This document shows positions 58,498 to 64,000 of a DNA stretch of 64,000 nucleotides, piece after piece. The number at the start of each line of letters is the position of its first letter. Within the stretch, counting starts at the first letter, position 1. Source of the stretch: an uncultured Collinsella sp. GTDB taxonomy: Bacteria > Actinomycetota > Coriobacteriia > Coriobacteriales > Coriobacteriaceae. The stretch spans positions 62,001-126,000 of the forward strand of contig CAUEQD010000005.1 in NCBI GenBank assembly GCA_959019945.1, given 5' to 3'. The notes beneath the pieces are model-generated. The model ran no database searches and was not told the DNA's origin. It saw only the letters and a program-made list of their open reading frames with translations. The position numbers and the translations under genes were made by a program.

Positions 58498-59400
58498 ATG
58501 GATCGCAAAAAAGCAATCGCGCTCTCATTTTCCGTTCCCGTCGCATGGGGCTTTTCGTACCCCCTCATGAAGATCGGCATGGACAGTATGAACGCCACGA
58601 GCATCGTTGCGCTGCGCTGCATCATCGCCTTTGTGGCTTGCCTGCTGCTCTTCCACAAGCGCGCTTTCCGCATCAACCGCGACCTTATGGTCCGCGCTGC
58701 CATCATCGGCGCCATTATGGCAACCGAACTCACCTGCATGTGCCTGGGCTCCAGCCTCACCTCCGCCTCCACCGCCGGCTTTTTGCAGAGCCTGACGGTC
58801 GTGATCGTGCCGTTTGCCAACGCCGCCCTGCTGCGTCGTGCCCCCGAGCGCAAAGTGCTCGTCGGCACCGCCATCGTCACCTGCGGTATGTTGCTGCTCT
58901 CGGGCGCCGACTTCACCAGCCTGAACCCGGGCGCGCTCATCATGCTGCTCTCCGCTTTTGTCTATGCCGGCCATATCATTGTGGCGAAGCGCTTTGTCGA
59001 AGATGTCGACCCGCTGGCCCTGGGCGTTTGGCAGCTGGGCTTCGGCGGCCTGTTCTCGGGTATCGCCGCATTCACCTTTGGCGGTTTCACGCTTCCCGGC
59101 ACGCCGAGCGAGATCGTCGTTGTCGTCGCACTCGCACTCATCTGCTCTGCCTATGGCTTTATCACCCAAACACTCGTGCAGCCCCACGTGCCCGCCGAGA
59201 CCACCGGCTTCGCCTTCTCGCTCGAGCCGGTCTGCTCTGCCGTCTTCTCGTTCTTCCTGGTCGGCGAGGTTCTGAGCCCCATCGCCTTCTTTGGCGCCGC
59301 CCTCATCCTAACCGGCGTCATGGTGGCAACCGTCGAGCTTCCGCGCCTTCGCGCACATGGACACACCCGTATGGCAGGAGCGCCCGAGCACGTCTCGTAG
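58498..59400 (+). CDS. EamA-family (DMT) transporter, 10 TM
   Basis: The 300-residue membrane protein starts with S-F-S-V-P-V-A-W-G-F-S-Y-P-L-M-K-I-G and has two five-helix EamA repeats. It is a likely metabolite exporter. ATG 58498 follows AAAGGAG. It is paralogous in layout to the pair at 18540-20427, though the proteins are clearly different. Confidence 0.87.
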   Translation: MDRKKAIALSFSVPVAWGFSYPLMKIGMDSMNATSIVALRCIIAFVACLLLFHKRAFRINRDLMVRAAIIGAIMATELTCMCLGSSLTSASTAGFLQSLTVVIVPFANAALLRRAPERKVLVGTAIVTCGMLLLSGADFTSLNPGALIMLLSAFVYAGHIIVAKRFVEDVDPLALGVWQLGFGGLFSGIAAFTFGGFTLPGTPSEIVVVVALALICSAYGFITQTLVQPHVPAETTGFAFSLEPVCSAVFSFFLVGEVLSPIAFFGAALILTGVMVATVELPRLRAHGHTRMAGAPEHVS

Positions 59401-59488
59401 GCCCCGTTCTTCATACAGCCGTGTCATAAAGGCAACCGGTGCGCCTTTACAATAGATGCCAACAGAGCATCTACCATAAAGGAGCCCC

Positions 59489-60214
59489 ATGGACACCGCA
59501 ACTCGCGACCACAACATAGCAACTTGGTTGGGCGATGCACCGCAGCCGGTACGTGACACTACGAACCAGCTGCTCGAGCGTATCGCCCTTTTGCGTGCCG
59601 AGCAGACCATCTACCCGGCACAAGACGACATCCTCAATGCCCTCGCCTACACGCCGGCCGACCAGGTCAAGGTTGTCATCTTGGGTCAAGATCCCTATCA
59701 CGGACCCAACCAGGCAATGGGGCTGTCGTTTTCGGTCCCCACGACGCAAACCAAGTTGCCGCCGAGCCTGCGCAACATCTATAAGGAACTCAAAGCCGAT
59801 CTGGGTTGCCCCATTCCCGCCACGGGAGACCTAACACCATGGGCACAACAGGGCGTCCTGCTCCTCAACACCACGCTCACCGTGCGCGAGCATGCCGCGA
59901 ACTCGCACGCCAAACTGGGCTGGAGCACGCTCACCGACTACGTTATCGAACGCTGCTGCCAGCTGCCCCAGCCGGTAGTCTTTTTGGCATGGGGTCGCTT
60001 TGCCCAGCAGATGGTCGAAGGCAAGCTCGTCGCAGTCGGCGCGGGCAAGGCAACCGACAAGTTCTGTCTGGCCTCCACGCACCCCTCGCCGCTTTCGGCC
60101 AACCGTGCCACGGCAGAACTCCCCGCCTTTATGGGGTCGCGTCCCTTCTCGGCAGCCAATCGGCTACTCGAACAGCACAGCTCGACCCCCGTCAACTGGA
60201 CTTGCCTCGGCTAA
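59489..60214 (+). CDS. ung: Uracil-DNA glycosylase Ung
   Basis: The 241-residue enzyme removes uracil from DNA. The family 1 motifs are complete: I-L-G-Q-D-P-Y-H-G with the catalytic Asp, and H-P-S-P-L-S-A-N-R in the DNA-binding loop. ATG 59489 follows AAAGGAG. A terminator at 60230 separates it from the convergent SDR gene. Confidence 0.96.
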   Translation: MDTATRDHNIATWLGDAPQPVRDTTNQLLERIALLRAEQTIYPAQDDILNALAYTPADQVKVVILGQDPYHGPNQAMGLSFSVPTTQTKLPPSLRNIYKELKADLGCPIPATGDLTPWAQQGVLLLNTTLTVREHAANSHAKLGWSTLTDYVIERCCQLPQPVVFLAWGRFAQQMVEGKLVAVGAGKATDKFCLASTHPSPLSANRATAELPAFMGSRPFSAANRLLEQHSSTPVNWTCLG

Positions 60215-60229
60215 AAATCGATATATCAA

Positions 60230-60263
60230 AAACGCGCCCGACGGCTTTCCATCGGGCGCGTTT
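60230..60263. terminator. Terminator between ung and the SDR gene
   Basis: AAACGCGCCCGA (60230-60241) and TCGGGCGCGTTT (60252-60263) form a perfect 12-bp stem with A/T ends on both sides, suited to two convergent genes. Confidence 0.88.
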
Positions 60264-60264
60264 C

Positions 60265-60945
60265 CTATTCGGGCCAAATAAATTGTGTGCGGCCGGCCTC
60301 GCCGCCATCGATCAGCAGACTCTGCCCGGTCATAAACCGGTTGGTCACGCCCACAAAGTAGATCCACTCGGCGATCTCTTGGGCGGTTGCCCAGCGCTTA
60401 AGCGGCGTGAGCTCCATAATCTGGTTCCACAGGTGCTCGTCTTCCATCACACAACGGTTGAGCGGCGTGATAACGCCGCCCGGGTCCACACTGTTGGCGA
60501 TGGCCTGCGGTGCCAGGCGGTTTGCAAGGTTCTTGGTGTAGGCGATAACGCCGCCCTTGCTGGCGGCGTAGGCGGGAAACTCCGATCCCGTATGCCCGCT
60601 CGCCGACCCCACATTGACCACGGATTTAATAGCCGGCGCCGGCTTGGCGGCAAGCCCCTCTCCCACAAAGGCGTAACGCTCGGTCACGTTGATGGTGCCA
60701 CGCAGGTTGGCGGCGATGTCATCGGCCGAATCCTGCGTACCGGCAACGTTCACGATTACCTGGGGTTCAATATCGCCTGGAAACGAGTTAGGCTCGCGTA
60801 CATCAACGATCAGATGGCGGTAGCGCTCGTGTTCGATCGCCGCCGGCAGCAGGTCAAAACCCACGACCTCGTGGCCCTCGTCCAAAAAGCGCTGCACGCA
60901 CGCGGCTCCGATACCGCCCGAAGCGCCCGTGATCAAAACCCGCAT
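60265..60945 (-). CDS. Short-chain dehydrogenase/reductase
   Basis: The 226-residue protein has the NAD(P) loop T-G-A-S-G-G-I-G, the N-V-A-G segment and the catalytic Ser and Tyr-x-x-x-Lys in V-G-S-A-S-G-H-T and Y-A-A-S-K. The proton-relay end S-V-D-P-G-G-V-I-T-P and the C-terminal T-G-Q-S-L-L-I-D-G-G fit classical SDRs. An acidic residue after the second strand (F-D-L) suggests NAD preference. AAGGAG precedes ATG 60945. The transporter gene ends 9 bp upstream, so both are one operon. Nothing in the sequence identifies it as a bile-acid dehydrogenase. Confidence 0.88.
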   Translation of the reverse strand: MRVLITGASGGIGAACVQRFLDEGHEVVGFDLLPAAIEHERYRHLIVDVREPNSFPGDIEPQVIVNVAGTQDSADDIAANLRGTINVTERYAFVGEGLAAKPAPAIKSVVNVGSASGHTGSEFPAYAASKGGVIAYTKNLANRLAPQAIANSVDPGGVITPLNRCVMEDEHLWNQIMELTPLKRWATAQEIAEWIYFVGVTNRFMTGQSLLIDGGEAGRTQFIWPE

Positions 60946-60954
60946 ACTTGCTCC

Positions 60955-61677
60955 TTAGGCGGTTGCGTGGCGCTCGAGGTACTCGGCGCCCACATTCTCA
61001 CGCTCCCAGCCGCGCACAACCTTGTAGCCCACGGGGCTCAGGAAGACCTCGCACAGCAGCTCGGCAACAGCGCCGGTCAGCGAGCACATAAGGACCTGCA
61101 CCCAGGTCCAACCAAAGAACGTGTGGCTCACCACAATGGCAAAGACCAGGTTGTCGATAAACTGGCCAACACCCGTAGACACATAGGAGCGGAAGGCAAA
61201 GCTCGCAAAGTTATTCTTTTTGAGCATACGGCCGAGCGACTGGTTGAGCGTGGAGTTAACCACGGCAGAAACGAGCATTGCCAGCGAAGAGCCCAGCACC
61301 ACGTACCAGGTGCCGCCGATGGTGGCGTTAAGGGCGGTGTTGACCTCGATCATGCCCGTGTCGTAGTAGGCGCCCCACATGCCGGGCGTGAGCGAGCATG
61401 CCCAAAAGCACAGGCTCACGGCCAGGTTGACCAGCAGCGCGAGGATAGAGATTTTGATGGATGCCTTGGCACCAAAGCGCTTGCAGATCATGTCCTGGCA
61501 CAAAAACGAAACCCAGCTCACCACAAAGCCGCAATCGAGTGCCAGATACGGCAGGCTGATGAGCTCTTTGTTGGCCAGCAGGTTCATCATGATGACACTC
61601 ACGAAAAACAGCGAAACCGTTGCCGCGGGAATGCTCCGCAACAGGACCTTATAGTCCTCCATGACCTTCTTGATCAT
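60955..61677 (-). CDS. VUT-family (YhhQ) transporter, probable queuosine-precursor uptake
   Basis: The 240-residue membrane protein has about six to seven helices and the family segments S-V-I-M-M-N-L-L-A-N-K, the Q-D-M-I-C-K-R-F-G loop, and G-Q-F-I-D-N-L-V-F. YhhQ/VUT proteins import queuosine precursors (preQ0/preQ1). AAGGAG precedes ATG 61677. Its leader has a hairpin followed by an A-rich tail that could be a preQ1-type element. It is the first gene of an operon with the SDR. Confidence 0.85.
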   Translation of the reverse strand: MIKKVMEDYKVLLRSIPAATVSLFFVSVIMMNLLANKELISLPYLALDCGFVVSWVSFLCQDMICKRFGAKASIKISILALLVNLAVSLCFWACSLTPGMWGAYYDTGMIEVNTALNATIGGTWYVVLGSSLAMLVSAVVNSTLNQSLGRMLKKNNFASFAFRSYVSTGVGQFIDNLVFAIVVSHTFFGWTWVQVLMCSLTGAVAELLCEVFLSPVGYKVVRGWERENVGAEYLERHATA

Positions 61678-61833
61678 TATGTACTCCTTTGGTTTTAGGT
61701 TTAACGAGCAGGATATCGGACCCGAACTGCTCGGACGCCCCGGTCTTGAGACGACGGTGGGTATGATAGCCGCTCACACGGCATCAGGCAAGCAAACGGC
61801 GCGGCAGCCCCGCCAGGCCACCGCGCCGGCACA

Positions 61834-63447
<1,614 letters not shown>

Positions 63448-63590
63448 GCGGATCCTTTCTTGCGTTCTATATGCATTACGTCGATGTAACCCGTCTATTG
63501 TAGCCGCGAAATGCTGCGGCAGGGCGCCTATCAGGACAAATTCATCAGTCGAGGCTTTGACTGCCGGTCGGCGGCGGCGCTCCGCAGCAG
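63448..63590. other. Spacer between prfC and the dyad array
   Basis: No gene is seen in these 143 bp. A short dyad CAGTC / GACTG stands at 63547-63564. The GC-rich stretch before the array contains no terminator with a T tract. Confidence 0.5.
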
Positions 63591-63593
63591 TTC

Positions 63594-63890
63594 GTCTCGA
63601 TCTGTAACATCTAGACGGGTTTTGAACCTCTACCTGTTACAGATCGAGACAAACGGATGGGCCTGCCGGCAAAATCTCAATCTGTAACAACTATCTTCCA
63701 AAACCAGCCCTTAATGTTACAGATCGAGACAAACGAACGGATCCGCCGGCAAAATCTCGAACTGTAACATCTAGCCGCCCAAAACCGCTCCAGATGTTAC
63801 AAATCGAGACAAAAGGACCGGCGGACAAACAGCATCTTAATCTGTAACAACTAGCTGGGATATTCGGGGCTTGTTGTTACAGATTTAGAC
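63594..63890. repeat. Array of four dyad units with an exact 80-bp period
   Basis: Left arms end at 63609, 63689, 63769 and 63849; right arms start at 63635, 63715, 63795 and 63875. Each loop is 25 nt. The unit-1 arms are GTCTCGATCTGTAACA and TGTTACAGATCGAGAC, a perfect 16-bp dyad; units 2 and 3 carry one and two mismatches in 15 bp and unit 4 is the most diverged. The 24-bp linkers share GCCGGC. Loop sequences differ much more than arms. It is not CRISPR: the repeats are dyads and spacers are not equal to the 25-nt loops of known arrays. Function unknown. Confidence 0.8.
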
Positions 63891-63919
63891 AAACGGTGGC
63901 CAATCATTCCGATTTTCCT

Positions 63920-64000
63920 CTTGCGTAACTGTGCATAGTGTATATATACTGTGCTTACCGGTTATATACACGTGTAGCCCATCAGCTAAGGAGCCGCTGT
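63920..64000 (+). promoter_or_regulatory. Promoter region of a gene beyond the right edge
   Basis: AT-rich sequence follows the array, with the palindromes GTATATATAC (63940-63949) and TACACGTGTA (63967-63976). TAAGGAG at 63987-63993 is a good ribosome-binding site, so a start codon probably lies just past position 64000. Confidence 0.6.

Noticed and set aside
60265..60945. Bile-acid hydroxysteroid dehydrogenase
   Set aside because: The genus has such enzymes and the fold fits, but the protein is shorter and shows no specific match; it is in an operon with a VUT transporter.
59806..61698. 630-codon plus-strand frame across ung, the SDR and the VUT transporter
   Set aside because: It crosses three real genes, two of them on the other strand, so it is not a gene.
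63594..63890. CRISPR array
   Set aside because: Repeat units are long dyads with an 80-bp period and no Cas genes are near. Spacer/repeat proportions do not fit.

Overview
The window is a stretch of bacterial chromosome with roughly 60% GC, strong Shine-Dalgarno sites (AAGGAG/GGAGG) and short intergenic gaps. The gene set suggests a gut actinobacterium of the Coriobacteriia, most like Collinsella. It includes a bile salt hydrolase, a reverse-type rubrerythrin, a PTS permease, NCS2 permeases, c-di-GMP proteins and surface proteins ending in an LAATG sorting motif. The genus is inferred from gene content; there is no rRNA here. I found no tRNA, rRNA, prophage, complete IS element or CRISPR array.

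Left part (1-20 kb): a truncated HIRAN gene; an alcohol/aldehyde dehydrogenase operon behind a pair of operator-like dyads; rubrerythrin; the vitamin B6 locus (pdxR divergent from pdxST); an intergenic island of three different palindromic modules; an RGG-tailed protein that may carry a winged helix; an MFS exporter divergent from a deformylase-like gene; a four-gene operon coding for an amidohydrolase, two neutral-ceramidase-like proteins and a PTS EIIBC; an HTH-aminotransferase fusion with its own operator cluster; and a LysR/EamA divergent pair.

Middle (20-44 kb): Kup potassium uptake, bile salt hydrolase, a second deformylase-like protein without its catalytic Glu, a purine permease, a tandem duplication of a large LAATG surface protein, an esterase, UraA, a YxjG/YxjH-type methionine synthase homologue under a MtaR-like LysR regulator, a HAD phosphatase, a TPP-riboswitch thiamine operon (thiM, thiamine-binding protein, thiE), a patatin phospholipase, and two c-di-GMP proteins. 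The second of these is interrupted by an in-frame TAG.

Right part (43-64 kb): a flavoprotein, an Spx/ArsC-like protein, a CobW-type GTPase, trmL, a UvrA-like ATPase overlapping an AAA ATPase, a Tet(M)-like translational GTPase, a GNAT acetyltransferase, rRNA methyltransferases (rsmJ, an rlmA-type gene), a MATE exporter, a second LysR/EamA pair, ung, an SDR, a VUT-family transporter, prfC, and at the far right four dyad units with an exact 80-bp period.

Most genes are housekeeping or transport. The less ordinary material is in the non-coding DNA: several families of palindromic intergenic modules recur across the window, and in three cases the module arm contains the stop codon of a neighbouring gene. 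Other points of interest are the PTS/ceramidase-like operon, the duplication that copied the 3' end of a permease gene, the nonsense codon in the GGDEF paralogue, the two active-site-altered deformylase homologues, and the 80-bp dyad array.
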